Shown here: positions 18,025 through 27,054 of the stretch, in pieces
Layout of the letters: the number at the start of each line of letters is the position of its first letter
Position numbering within the stretch: the first letter of the stretch is position 1
NCBI RefSeq assembly: GCF_019216885.1
Contig: NZ_JAAQRC020000001.1
Span: forward strand, 6,123,501-6,187,500
Source: Methylobacterium sp. SyP6R
GTDB taxonomy: Bacteria; Pseudomonadota; Alphaproteobacteria; Rhizobiales; Beijerinckiaceae
Length of the DNA: 64,000 nucleotides
Direction of reading: 5' to 3'
The notes under the pieces: model-generated
Told to the model about the DNA's origin: nothing
What the model saw: only the letters and a program-made list of their open reading frames with translations
The model's database searches: none
Translations under genes and position numbers: made by a program

Positions 18025-19704
18025 ATGCGCCTCCACGTCTCGATCAGGGCCCGTCTCGTCGCATCGCTACTTGTTCTGCTCTCCTTGACGCTCGGCCTCG
18101 GCGGCTTCTGCTACGACCGCTTGAGCGAGTTGCGCGTCGCGGTCGGCGACCTCGGCGACACGGCGCTCCCCTCGTCCAGGATCATCGGCCGGCTCGCCAC
18201 CAACTTCGAGGCCCTGCGCAGCCGCCAGCTCGCCTACCTGCTCTCCAGCCCGCAGCGCCGGCCGCAATCGCTGGGCCGCCTGCGCGAGACCATGGCGAGC
18301 ATCGAGACCGACCTGAAGGAATACGCCCCCCTCGTCAGCCCCGGCGAGGAGGTGCTCTGGGAGGCGATCCGGAAGACCGTCCCGGCCTATTCCAGGATGG
18401 GCGAGGAATACCTGCGCCGCCTGGAGGCAGGCGACGAGAAAGCCGGCTCCGACTACCTCCTCGACGGCATGCTGCCGGCCCTCAACGCCGCCCGCGCCGC
18501 CATCAGGGCCGACGTTCAGTTCAACGACGGCTTCGGCCGCAAGGCCGCCGAGACGGCCAACGCGCTGGGTGACGGCGCCCGCGTCGCCATCGTCGTCGTG
18601 CTCGCGGTCGTCGTCGCCGCCACCCTGGCGATTTCCTGGATGGCGATCGCCACCGTGTCCCGTCCCGTCCGGCACATGGCCGGCGTGATGCGCCGGATCG
18701 CGGTGGGCGACCTCGGCGCACCGGTGCCCGGCACCGGCGAGCGCAGCGAGATCGGCGAGATGGCTGCCGCCCTCGCGGTGTTCAAGGACAACCTCGCCCG
18801 CACCCGCCAGATCGAGGAAGACGCGGCGCTCGCCCGGGCCTCGGCCGAGGAGCAGCGCAAACGCGCGATCCGCGAGATGGCCGCCGGCTTCGAGGCTGCG
18901 GTCGGCGACGTCATCGGCATGGTCGCCGCCGCCGCGACCGAGCTGCAGGCGACGGCCGCCTCGATGAGCGGCACCGCGGCGGAGACCGCCGCGCAATCGA
19001 CGGCCGTGGCGGCGGCGGCCGAACAGGCCGCCTCGAACGTCGGTACCGTGGCGGTCGCCGCCGAGGAACTCGGCGCCTCGGTCCAGGAGATCGGCCGCCA
19101 GGTCGGCGGCTCGACCGATCTGGCGCGGCGGGCGGTCGTGGAGGCCGACCAGACCGGCGCCCTGGTGCAGGAACTCAGCGCCGCGGTCGCGCGGATCGGC
19201 GACGTGGTCGGCCTGATCTCGTCGATCGCCAGTCAGACCAATCTTCTCGCCCTGAACGCCACCATCGAGGCGGCGCGCGCGGGAGCGGCCGGCAGGGGCT
19301 TTGCCGTCGTGGCGGCCGAGGTGAAGGCACTGGCCGGCCAGACCGCCAAGGCGACGAGCGAGATCTCCGGCCAGATCGAGCAGATCCAGGCCTCGACCGG
19401 GCATGCGGTCGCCTCGATCCAGGGCATCACGGCGCGCATCCGCGAGATCGACGCGGTAGCCGCCTCGATCGCCGCGGCGGTGGAGCAGCAGGGCGCGGCA
19501 ACGCAGGAGATCGCCCGCAACGTGAGCCAGGCGGCGATCGGCGCGGACGAGGTCACCGGCAATATCGCGGGCGTCGCGGGCGCGGCCGAGGAGACCGGGG
19601 CGGCGGCCGCCCAGGTGCTGGCGGCGTCCTCGGAGCTGTCGCGACACTCCGAGCACCTGACGTCCGAGGTGGGCCGATTCCTCGCCACCGTGCGTGCGGC
19701 TTAG
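18025..19704 (+). CDS. Methyl-accepting chemotaxis protein with four-helix-bundle sensor
   Basis: 559 aa. Membrane segment 1 is at about residues 9-29. The periplasmic part (about 30-185) is helical, of the 4HB type. Membrane segment 2 is at about 188-210, HAMP at about 212-263, and the signalling domain carries [20 protein letters not shown] at its tip. The cytoplasmic domain is closely similar to that of the chemoreceptor at 5948 (VIGMVAAAATELQATAASM versus [19 protein letters not shown]), pointing to paralogues with different sensors. The ATG has AGGG 7 bp upstream. No che genes are nearby. Confidence 0.92.
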   Translation: MRLHVSIRARLVASLLVLLSLTLGLGGFCYDRLSELRVAVGDLGDTALPSSRIIGRLATNFEALRSRQLAYLLSSPQRRPQSLGRLRETMASIETDLKEYAPLVSPGEEVLWEAIRKTVPAYSRMGEEYLRRLEAGDEKAGSDYLLDGMLPALNAARAAIRADVQFNDGFGRKAAETANALGDGARVAIVVVLAVVVAATLAISWMAIATVSRPVRHMAGVMRRIAVGDLGAPVPGTGERSEIGEMAAALAVFKDNLARTRQIEEDAALARASAEEQRKRAIREMAAGFEAAVGDVIGMVAAAATELQATAASMSGTAAETAAQSTAVAAAAEQAASNVGTVAVAAEELGASVQEIGRQVGGSTDLARRAVVEADQTGALVQELSAAVARIGDVVGLISSIASQTNLLALNATIEAARAGAAGRGFAVVAAEVKALAGQTAKATSEISGQIEQIQASTGHAVASIQGITARIREIDAVAASIAAAVEQQGAATQEIARNVSQAAIGADEVTGNIAGVAGAAEETGAAAAQVLAASSELSRHSEHLTSEVGRFLATVRAA

Positions 19705-19709
19705 TGTCT

Positions 19710-19825
19710 CTCACAAAACTCCCGATCGCCGTCGTCGCTCGCTGTGGCAGCATCGGTGCCACGGGAGTTTTGTGAGGTGCACTTAGAGCGTAGCCCGATC
19801 GCGCTGCAACCGGGCGACGCTCTAA
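19710..19825. repeat. Two intergenic inverted repeats after chemoreceptor gene
   Basis: CTCACAAAACTCCCG (19710-19724) and CGGGAGTTTTGTGAG (19762-19776) are an exact 15-bp inverted repeat with a 37-bp loop. TTAGAGCGT (19783-19791) and ACGCTCTAA (19817-19825) form a second. They probably act as a terminator or REP-like element behind the gene ending at 19704. Confidence 0.65.
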
Positions 19826-20012
19826 ATCTCTGGTTTCACGGAACTTTCTAGGACGAACCGGCATCCACTTCGCCGGACCATGCTCCGGGCCATCGCGGCG
19901 AGCACCGTCCCTTCGCGATCCCGGATATCGTCAAGATCCGTCTCGAACCTCGTTCTCGTGGCCGCCTCGCCCGTGCTCGCCACGGCGTTTGCCCCTCGTT
20001 TCCCAGTGACGC

Positions 20013-21530
20013 ATGAGACCGACGCGCTTCATCCGCAGGCCCGGCTGGCTGCGCTCGACCCGGGCGTGGATCGGGCTCGGGATCCTGGCCCCCCTCGGCA
20101 TGGTCGCGGTCTGCTCGGCCATGCTGCTCGATCTGCGCCGGGACGCCTGGGACAAGGCCGAGCAGACCGCGCAGAACCTGCTCCAGGTCATCGAGCGCGA
20201 CGTCGATCGCAACGTCGAGATCATCGACCTGGCGCTCAGGGGCGTGATCGAGAACCTCACGCTGCCCGAGCTCGAGCAGATCGCCCCCGAGTATCGCCAG
20301 CGCATCCTGTTCGACCGCGCCGTCAACGCCAAGGATCTCGGCGTCATGCTGGTGCTGGACGAGAACGGCGACGCGGCCTACGACGCGGCCAACTGGCCGG
20401 CGCGGCGCCTCAACAATGCCCAGCGCGCCTACTTCCAGGCGCACAGGGCCGATCCCGCGCTCGGGCTACGCTTCAGTGAGCCGCTGGTCTCGAACCTGAC
20501 GGGAAAGCCGATCGTCGTGCTCAGCCGGCGGATCGACAAGCCCGACGGGTCGTTCGGCGGCGTGGTCCTCGGCAGTCTGTCCCTGTCCTATTTCGACCGC
20601 CTGTTTCAGCACATCAAGCTCGGGCCGAACGGCACGATCGGCCTGTTCCACAAGGACGGCACCCGCATCGTGCGCCATCCCGTCCCCAATCCCGTTGTCG
20701 CCCCGAACTTCGCCGACTCGCCCAACGTCCAGCGCTTCCTGCGCGAGGAACGGGGCAGCTTCGTCGGCGTCACCCCGAGCGATTCCATCGAGCGCCTCTA
20801 CACCTTCACGAAGGTCGGCGACACGCCGCTCTACCTGACGGTGGCGCTCTCGACGGACGAGATCGAGGCCGAATGGCGCCGGAAGGCCCTGGTGATCGGC
20901 CTTCTCGTGCTCGCCCTGTGCGGGGTGGCGATCGGGCTGGCGCTGCTGGCTGGACGGGAGCTACGCCGGCGCGCCGCCGTCGAGGCGGAACTGGCGCAGA
21001 TCTCGCGTACCGACGCGCTCACCGGCCTGCCCAACCGGCGCGCCTTCGATGACGTGTTCGGACGGGCCTTCGCCGAGGCCTGCCGCCGCTGCGACCCCGT
21101 CACCCTGATGGTGGTCGATGCCGACCACTTCAAGCGCTACAACGACCTTTACGGCCACGCCATCGGCGACCGGGTGCTCCAGATGCTCGCACGGGCGCTG
21201 GCGTCGGTCGCGCGCCGGCCGGGCGACCTCGTCGCCCGCATCGGCGGCGAGGAATTCGCTGTCCTGCTGCCGGGCACCGACGCCGAGGGCGCGGCTCACG
21301 TCGCCGAGCGCGTCCACGAGGCGGTCGCCGGGCTGGTCGTCGAGGCCGCCGGCGAGAGCGTCGGCCGGATCACGGTGAGCATCGGCCTGGCCTTCGGCCT
21401 GCCGCGCGAGAGCGGCACACCGGCCGACCTGTTCGGCATGGCCGACGCCGCCCTCTACGAGGCCAAGGCGACCGGGCGCAATCGGACCTGCTACGCGGTC
21501 ATGACGGCAAAGCGGGGCTTGGCGGCCTAA
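20013..21530 (+). CDS. Diguanylate cyclase with periplasmic dCache sensor
   Basis: 505 aa; makes cyclic di-GMP from GTP. Membrane segment 1 is at about residues 18-40. The periplasmic PDC/dCache domain spans about 45-285 (contains FSEPLVSNLTGKPIVVLSRR and FHKDGTRIVRHP). Membrane segment 2 is at about 290-312, and the GGDEF domain fills about 335-500. The active-site motif reads GGEEF and an inhibitory I-site RPGD sits five residues upstream, so product inhibition is expected. No EAL domain. It is alone, downstream of a chemoreceptor, and may link an external signal to motility or biofilm control. Confidence 0.93.
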   Translation: MRPTRFIRRPGWLRSTRAWIGLGILAPLGMVAVCSAMLLDLRRDAWDKAEQTAQNLLQVIERDVDRNVEIIDLALRGVIENLTLPELEQIAPEYRQRILFDRAVNAKDLGVMLVLDENGDAAYDAANWPARRLNNAQRAYFQAHRADPALGLRFSEPLVSNLTGKPIVVLSRRIDKPDGSFGGVVLGSLSLSYFDRLFQHIKLGPNGTIGLFHKDGTRIVRHPVPNPVVAPNFADSPNVQRFLREERGSFVGVTPSDSIERLYTFTKVGDTPLYLTVALSTDEIEAEWRRKALVIGLLVLALCGVAIGLALLAGRELRRRAAVEAELAQISRTDALTGLPNRRAFDDVFGRAFAEACRRCDPVTLMVVDADHFKRYNDLYGHAIGDRVLQMLARALASVARRPGDLVARIGGEEFAVLLPGTDAEGAAHVAERVHEAVAGLVVEAAGESVGRITVSIGLAFGLPRESGTPADLFGMADAALYEAKATGRNRTCYAVMTAKRGLAA

Positions 21531-21635
21531 GCAGATTTCGCAAAAGCGGCCGCCGGTTTTGCGGAAAAAATCTGCGACAAAACAAGGATCTAAGCGGACA
21601 AAGCGTTGGCCTGCCAACGCAAGTCTGCTTAGATC
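21531..21635. repeat. Paired intergenic hairpins (REP-like)
   Basis: The first element, 21531-21575, has the nested arms GCAGATTT/AAATCTGC and CGCAAAA/TTTTGCG. The second, 21587-21635, has GATCTAAGC/GCTTAGATC around GCGTTGG/CCAACGC. It lies between the convergent cyclase and gamma-carbonic-anhydrase genes and could terminate both. Confidence 0.6.
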
Positions 21636-21677
21636 TTCCGACTCCGCTCGCCCCTGCCGGAAGCGACCGACCGACCC

Positions 21678-22724
21678 TCAGCGGCCCGCTCCCGTCTGCT
21701 CCCCTCCCTCGGCCCCGGCCTGCAACCTCCGATAAGCCCGCCCATACGCCGCATACCCCGCCACAATCCGCGCCATCATCGCCCGCCGCTCCCCGTCGAG
21801 GCGCGACAGGGCCCGGGCCGGGCGCCCGCCCCAGAGCCAGCCCGCTTCGAGCACCTGGCCGGGATCGGTGGCGCTGCCGGCGGCGAGCAGCACGTCGGCC
21901 TCCACCACCGTGCCGGGGCCCAGGCGGGCGCCCATGCCGATGAGGCAGTTCGGGCCGATGCGGCCGTCGCCCACGGTCACGTTGTGGCCGAGCGTGGTGT
22001 CGCGCTCGATCACCAGGCCGTCGGCCCGGGTGTGGATCGCGCAATTGTCCTGCACGTTCACGTTCGCCCCGATCACGATCGGCCCGACCGCGGCATCGAG
22101 GATGCAGGAGAAGAACACGCTCGCCCCCGGCGCCAGGGCGACCCGGCCGTGCAGCCGGGCGGTGCGGGCGACGAAGACCGAGGGATCGGGCGCGAACGCG
22201 TCGCCGGGGCCCACGGCCGGCTCGCTCGCCGCCGCCTCGCGCAGGCGCTCGGCACGCTCGGCCAGTTCGCCCGGTTCGAGGCGGCGCAGGGGCCGGGCCG
22301 GGCTGCCGGCATAGACGAAGCCCGACGGCAGGGTGCTGCGCGGAAACACGGTGCTGCCGGCCTCCAGCAGCACGCGATCCTCGATCAGCGAGCCGTCGAG
22401 GACCACGCAACCGTCCTCGATCACGCAGTCGTCGCCGACCGTGCAGGCATGCACCACCGCGTCGCGCCCGACCGTGACCCGGTCGCCGACGATGCACGGG
22501 TACATCTCGGCGGCGATGTGCAGGGTCGAGCGGGCGCCGAGCCAGAACCGGTCGCCCACCACCACGTCGTGCCCGTCGGCGCGGATCACCGCTTCGTCGC
22601 CGAGCCAGGCCTGCGCCCCGAGGCTCGCCCGCCCGATCACCGCGCTGCCGCGGCCGCACCAGACCGGCCGGGCCGCGAAGGTGGGCTCGGTGTCGTGGAA
22701 GGGGAGGAGGAGGTCGGGGGTCAT
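21678..22724 (-). CDS. Tandem left-handed beta-helix protein, gamma-carbonic-anhydrase-like
   Basis: 348 aa, made of two gamma-carbonic-anhydrase-like hexapeptide-repeat halves (about residues 12-160 and 175-325) joined by a helical linker. Both halves carry the fold's signature runs. Compared with the family's three zinc histidines, the first half keeps one in STLHIAAEM and one in VGRDAVVHA but has Arg at the GH position. The second half keeps one in NCAIH and the GH of LGHNVTVG but lacks the last His. Half-sites could combine or the protein may be non-catalytic. The ATG at 22724 has GGAGGAA 5 bp upstream, better than the ATG five codons earlier. Divergent from moaE. Confidence 0.8.
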   Translation of the reverse strand: MTPDLLLPFHDTEPTFAARPVWCGRGSAVIGRASLGAQAWLGDEAVIRADGHDVVVGDRFWLGARSTLHIAAEMYPCIVGDRVTVGRDAVVHACTVGDDCVIEDGCVVLDGSLIEDRVLLEAGSTVFPRSTLPSGFVYAGSPARPLRRLEPGELAERAERLREAAASEPAVGPGDAFAPDPSVFVARTARLHGRVALAPGASVFFSCILDAAVGPIVIGANVNVQDNCAIHTRADGLVIERDTTLGHNVTVGDGRIGPNCLIGMGARLGPGTVVEADVLLAAGSATDPGQVLEAGWLWGGRPARALSRLDGERRAMMARIVAGYAAYGRAYRRLQAGAEGGEQTGAGR

Positions 22725-22867
22725 GGGGCGTTCCTCCATCCGGCCGGCCGCGGGGCCGGTCGTTCAAGCCCGCGACATTGCCGCCGTTCCGCCGCCGCCG
22801 CCAGCCCCGGATCCCCGCACCGGGCCTTCGTGCTAGAAAGCGGCCAGACCGACAGCCCGGACCCGCC

Positions 22868-23323
22868 ATGACCCTTCGCCTCTCGATCCAGCCCGAGCCC
22901 TTCGACGTCGCGGCGGAGATCGCCGCCCTCACGGCGGAACTGGCTGGGCGGGCGGGCGCCATCGTGAGCTTCACCGGCCTGTGCCGCGACGAGGACGGCC
23001 GGCTCGCCGCCCTGGAGCTCGAACATTATCCCGGCATGGCCGAGGCCGAGATCGGCCGCGTGCTCGCCGAAGCCGCGGAGCGCTGGCCGCTGCAAGGGGC
23101 GCTGGCGATCCACCGCCACGGCCTCGTCCGCCCGGGCGAGGGCATCGTGCTGGTGCTCGCGGCCTCGGCGCATCGCACCGCCGCCTTCGAGGCCGCGAGC
23201 TTCCTGATGGACTACCTCAAGACCCGCGCCCCGTTCTGGAAGCGCGAGCACCACACCGACGGCACCCTGGGCGGCTGGGTCGAGGCGACGGAGCACGATG
23301 CAGCGGCGGCGGCGCGCTGGTGA
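22868..23323 (+). CDS. moaE: Molybdopterin synthase catalytic subunit MoaE
   Basis: 151 aa. MoaE inserts sulfur carried by MoaD into precursor Z to give molybdopterin. Family motifs visible are GAIVSFTGLCRD, LELEHYPGMAE, HRHGLVRPGE and the active-site stretch LKTRAPFWKREH with its lysines. The length is normal. The ATG at 22868 follows a plausible leader. No moaD is adjacent, so the small subunit must be encoded elsewhere. A separate small membrane-protein gene follows. Confidence 0.95.
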   Translation: MTLRLSIQPEPFDVAAEIAALTAELAGRAGAIVSFTGLCRDEDGRLAALELEHYPGMAEAEIGRVLAEAAERWPLQGALAIHRHGLVRPGEGIVLVLAASAHRTAAFEAASFLMDYLKTRAPFWKREHHTDGTLGGWVEATEHDAAAAARW

Positions 23324-23402
23324 GGGTGTGAATCGGGGATTGCGGAGAATTCGACCGATCGCACAGAGGAATCGCTGACCGGCCTGCGGCAGGATCACGG
23401 TC

Positions 23403-23807
23403 ATGCTCCGCGATCACAGACAGCCCGATCCACTCCCCTTCGACCCGCTGAGCGCGCGCAGCCTCGCGATGGCCTGCGCCCTCATCGGGCTCGTCACCCT
23501 CCTCCTCTCCGAGCGGCCGACGCCCGGGGGGGTGCTCCTCGCCTGGGCCGGCCTCATCGGCTGGGTGCTGCTGCGCGTCTTCGGCCGCCGCCCGGCGCAA
23601 CCGGCGCGCCGCAAGGTCCGCCCGCGGCCCGAACCGGTCATCGAGATCGTCGAGGTCCAGGACTGGGCGCCCCGGCGGCCCGAGCCGGTGCTGGCTCTCC
23701 CCAAGCCGATCCTGGCGCCCCCGCCGCCGGAATCGACGACGGGCTGGAAGACCGACGCGCATCCCGCCGTGCTCGCCAGCGTGCGGCGCCGGCGCGAGGA
23801 GGGGTAA
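23403..23807 (+). CDS. Small hypothetical membrane protein with Pro/Arg-rich tail
   Basis: 134 aa, function unknown. Two hydrophobic segments (about residues 20-36 and 42-60) are followed by a basic, Pro-rich cytoplasmic tail (RRKVRPRPEPVIEIVEVQDW). Codon use and GC match the surroundings. It sits 80 bp after moaE and about 95 bp before the AI-2E-type permease on the same strand, so it may be cotranscribed with either. Confidence 0.6.
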   Translation: MLRDHRQPDPLPFDPLSARSLAMACALIGLVTLLLSERPTPGGVLLAWAGLIGWVLLRVFGRRPAQPARRKVRPRPEPVIEIVEVQDWAPRRPEPVLALPKPILAPPPPESTTGWKTDAHPAVLASVRRRREEG

Positions 23808-23901
23808 AGGCGGGAGATTACCGGTCGCCGAACGGCCGCGCGCGGCTATCTGTCCTGCACGGCGGCCCTTCGAGCGCCGCCGGCGGAGAGAAGCGTCGGA
23901 C

Positions 23902-25056
23902 ATGCCCGTTATCCCCTCACAGGACATCGCTCCGCAGGGAGCCGCCCGCCTCGGCGGGGCGAGCGCCCGCTCCCTCGTGCTCGCCGGCATCGGGGTGGTG
24001 TCGTTCACGGCCCTGCTGCTGCTGGCCTGGCACTCGGCGGACACGCTGCTCCTGATCTTCGCCGGCATCCTCTGCGCGGTCTTCCTCGACGGGCTCACGC
24101 ATTATCTCGGCCGCATCGTCCCGCTCGGGCACGGGGCGCGGCTGGCGATCGTGAGCGTGCTGCTCGCGCTCCTGGTGCTCGGCATGGTCGGGCTCGGCGG
24201 CGCCACCGTGGCGGGGCAGGCCCAGCGCCTCGGCCAGACGCTGCAGCAGCAATCCGGCACGGTGAAATCCTGGCTCGACGCCCGCGGGATCGACACCCGC
24301 TTCCTCGATTTCGGCAAGCTGAAGGACGCGGCCGCGCAAGGAGCCGGCGACGCGCAGGACGGGCGGCGGACCACGCCGACGGCCGGCGGCCTGCCGAGCC
24401 CCGGCACGCTGCTCTCGGGCGCGGGCAGCGTGCTCGGCCAGGCCTCGACGGTGGCGCTGGCGGTGTTCGGCGCCATCGGCAACGTGTTCATCGTCGTGGT
24501 GCTCGGCCTGTTCGTGGCGGCCGATCCGCGGACCTACCGCGACGGGCTCCTGCGCTTCGTGCCCTCGCGCCACCGCACCCATGCGGCCTCGGTCGCCGAC
24601 GACATCGGCATCACGCTGCGCCACTGGCTGTTCGGCCAGCTCGTCGTCATGGCGGCGATCTTCGTCTGCGTCTGGCTCGGGCTGACGCTGGTCGGCATCG
24701 ACGGAGCCCTGGTGCTCGGGCTCCAGGCGGGCCTGCTCTGCTTCATCCCGACCATCGGGGCGCTCGTCGCCGGCATCATCATCGTGCTGGCCTCCCTCGC
24801 CTCGGGGCTGAAGGGGGTGATCGCGGGCTTGTGCGTCTACCTGCTGGTGCAGACGCTGGAGAGCTACGTGCTGACGCCCTTCGTGCAGAAGCGGGCCCTC
24901 GACATCCCGCCCGCCACGTTGTTCGCCGGCCAGATCCTGCTCGGCGTGCTGTTCGGCCTGTGGGGCGTCGCCCTGGCGCTGCCGCTCATGGCGGTCGCCA
25001 AGGTGCTGCTCGACCGGCTCTACATCGAGGACACGCTGGGGGAGGATGCGGGCTGA
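23902..25056 (+). CDS. AI-2E transporter family (PerM-like) permease
   Basis: 384 aa with about 7-8 transmembrane helices: two near the N-terminus, a soluble loop of about 100 residues (90-185), then the rest. The GLQAGLLCFIPTIGALVAG and QTLESYVLTPFVQKRALDIP regions are typical of the family. Members have been linked to autoinducer-2 export, Na+/H+ antiport or general export; nothing in the context chooses among these. The start is the ATG at 23902. Confidence 0.9.
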   Translation: MPVIPSQDIAPQGAARLGGASARSLVLAGIGVVSFTALLLLAWHSADTLLLIFAGILCAVFLDGLTHYLGRIVPLGHGARLAIVSVLLALLVLGMVGLGGATVAGQAQRLGQTLQQQSGTVKSWLDARGIDTRFLDFGKLKDAAAQGAGDAQDGRRTTPTAGGLPSPGTLLSGAGSVLGQASTVALAVFGAIGNVFIVVVLGLFVAADPRTYRDGLLRFVPSRHRTHAASVADDIGITLRHWLFGQLVVMAAIFVCVWLGLTLVGIDGALVLGLQAGLLCFIPTIGALVAGIIIVLASLASGLKGVIAGLCVYLLVQTLESYVLTPFVQKRALDIPPATLFAGQILLGVLFGLWGVALALPLMAVAKVLLDRLYIEDTLGEDAG

Positions 25057-25077
25057 GGGCGCCCTCCCCCGTTCACG

Positions 25078-26034
25078 CTACGCGCTCTGCGGCTTCGTCA
25101 CCTTGGCCTCGATCGCGTCCCAGACGGGAACCGCGAGATCGGGGCCGCCGAGGCGCTTGATCGCCCGGATACCGGTCGGCGAGGTGACGTTGATCTCGGT
25201 CAGGTTGCCGTCGATCACGTCGATGCCGACCAGGATCAGGCCGCGGCGGCGCAATTCCGGGCCGATCGCCGCGCAGATCTCCTGCTCGCGCGGGGTCAGC
25301 GCCGTCGCGCCCCCTTTGCCGCCCCGCACCATGTTGGAGCGGATGTCGTTGGCCGCCGGCACCCGGTTGACGGCGCCCAGCGGCTCGCCGTCGACCAGGA
25401 TGATGCGCTTGTCGCCCTCGGTGATCCGCGGCAGGAAGCGCTGCACCACCCAGGGCTCCCGGAAGGTGACCGAGAACAGGTCGAACATCGAGCCGAAATT
25501 CGGGTCCTCGGGCAGCACCCGCAGCACGGCCGCGCCGCCGTGCCCGTGCAGCGGCTTCATCACCACGGCGCCGTGCTCGGCGCGAAACGCCTCGATCTCC
25601 TGCTTGTCGCGGGTGATCAGGGTCGGGGGCATCAGCTCCGGATAGGCGGTGACGAACAGCTTCTCGGGGGCGTTGCGCACCTCGAACGGGTTGTTCACCA
25701 CCAGCGTCTGGGGATGGATGCGCTCGAGCAGGTGCGTCGCCGTGATGTAGGCGAGGTCGAAGGGCGGGTCCTGGCGCATCAGCACCACGTCGACCGTCGC
25801 CAGATCGATCCGCTCCTGGGCGCCGAGATGGGCGTGATCGCCCTCGACATCCTGCACCCGCAGGGGCTCGACCCGGGCGGTGACGCGCCCGTCGCGCATC
25901 GAGAGCCGGTCGGGGGTGTAGTGCAGCAGCGTGTGGCCGCGGCTCTGCGCCTCCAGCAGCAGGGCGAAGGTGGTGTCGCCGGCGATGCGGATCGCCTGGA
26001 TCGGGTCCATCTGGACCGCGACGGTAAGGGCCAT
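25078..26034 (-). CDS. gshB: Glutathione synthetase
   Basis: 318 aa ATP-grasp enzyme that joins gamma-glutamylcysteine and glycine to make glutathione. Features seen: N-terminal [20 protein letters not shown], the substrate-domain motif [14 protein letters not shown], the glycine-rich ATP-binding loop [11 protein letters not shown], and the C-terminal metal-binding NVTSPTG. Length is normal. The ATG at 26034 has GGAGAA 10 bp upstream. It lies downstream of ycgN on the same strand with a strong hairpin between them, so it probably has its own promoter. Confidence 0.96.
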   Translation of the reverse strand: MALTVAVQMDPIQAIRIAGDTTFALLLEAQSRGHTLLHYTPDRLSMRDGRVTARVEPLRVQDVEGDHAHLGAQERIDLATVDVVLMRQDPPFDLAYITATHLLERIHPQTLVVNNPFEVRNAPEKLFVTAYPELMPPTLITRDKQEIEAFRAEHGAVVMKPLHGHGGAAVLRVLPEDPNFGSMFDLFSVTFREPWVVQRFLPRITEGDKRIILVDGEPLGAVNRVPAANDIRSNMVRGGKGGATALTPREQEICAAIGPELRRRGLILVGIDVIDGNLTEINVTSPTGIRAIKRLGGPDLAVPVWDAIEAKVTKPQSA

Positions 26035-26104
26035 GTCGGGGGTTTCTCCGGTCGCCCGGTTTATCGGGCGGCCCGCGCCCGATGGCAACGGCCGTCGAGG
26101 AAAG

Positions 26105-26136
26105 GAGGCCCCGCGGCCTGAGCGCAGCGGGGCCTC
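26105..26136 (-). terminator. GC-rich hairpin between ycgN and gshB
   Basis: GAGGCCCCGC (26105-26114) and GCGGGGCCTC (26127-26136) are an exact 10-bp inverted repeat with a 12-bp loop. It is downstream of the YcgN-family gene on the minus strand. There is no strong T-tract, so it would be a weak intrinsic terminator. Confidence 0.5.
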
Positions 26137-26259
26137 AAGTCAGGGAGGAAACGCCCATGAGCGTCCAACAGGCCCTCGCAAGCCTCGTGCCAGAGCGGGC
26201 GAAAACCGGTCCTCGCGCGGCCCGGGCGGCCTTGCCGTCGACCCGGCTCTCGGCTCCGG

Positions 26260-26802
26260 TCAGGCGCCGTCCTGCGGCACCCGGCCCCGCGGATCCTCGC
26301 TCCCGGGGTCCTGACCCGGCCAGTCGACGATGCGGTCCGGCAGTTCCTCGGTCTCGAACTCCTCCTCGGTGCCGCTGACCTTGCCGCGGACCGAGATGCC
26401 GGCCTCGTGGACGGTGCGGCGCGTGCCGGAGACCAGCGGATGCCACCAGGGCAGGTCGCGCCCGTCCCGTACCAGGCGGTAGCCGCAGGTCGGCGGCAGC
26501 CACGGCAGGGAGCGCACCGCCTCGGGCGTCAGCCGGACGCAATCTGGCACCTTGCGCTGGCGCCTTGGATAGTCGCGGCAGCGGCAGGTACCGGCATCGA
26601 GGAGCGTGCAGCCGATATCGGTGTAGTGGATCTCGCCCGAATCCTCGTCCTCGAGCTTGAGCAGGCAGCACCGGCCGCAGCCGTCGCACAGGCTCTCCCA
26701 CTCCTCCGGGCTCAATCCCTCCAGGGTCTTCTCGCGCCAGAACGGGGTCGCGGCCTTGAGGGAGGCGGGCGGGCGCGGGGGGGTGAGGCGGGCTTTGGCC
26801 AC
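26260..26802 (-). CDS. YcgN-family cysteine-cluster protein (UPF0260)
   Basis: 180 aa from a GTG at 26802. The cysteine-rich core has CDGCGRCC, then [15 protein letters not shown] and VPDC, the pattern of CxxCxxCC proteins that probably bind zinc or an Fe-S cluster. Other conserved stretches are [12 protein letters not shown] and [10 protein letters not shown]. Function is unknown for the family. The frame is open far upstream through the PBP1A gene, so the exact start is uncertain; the GTG gives the usual N-terminus ahead of PFWREKTLE. It is divergent from the PBP1A gene. Confidence 0.85.
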   Translation of the reverse strand: MAKARLTPPRPPASLKAATPFWREKTLEGLSPEEWESLCDGCGRCCLLKLEDEDSGEIHYTDIGCTLLDAGTCRCRDYPRRQRKVPDCVRLTPEAVRSLPWLPPTCGYRLVRDGRDLPWWHPLVSGTRRTVHEAGISVRGKVSGTEEEFETEELPDRIVDWPGQDPGSEDPRGRVPQDGA

Positions 26803-27054
26803 GGCTGTTCTAAGGCCTTCGAGGCGCCGGATCGACGGCGCGGACGGGGATATCGGGAACGGAAGGTGCCCTCCTCTGCCGCGCCCTGGCCGCGGGGGCA
26901 AGCGGGACGGAGGGGACCTACGCAAACCTGCGACGTCGTGTCGGCGTGCCAGCGCCCCATATGGGCCTTGGAAGCCTGCGAACGGCTTACCGTCTCGCGC
27001 TAGGATGCGAGGCTTGCTAGACCTCGAATCCGCGCTGCCCGAGGACCCGTCACA

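Noticed and set aside
26158..26378. Open frame on the plus strand with a good ribosome-binding site (GGGAGGAAACGCCC before ATG)
   Set aside because: It runs convergently into the YcgN coding region, has Arg/Pro-rich shadow-like composition and no recognisable motif.
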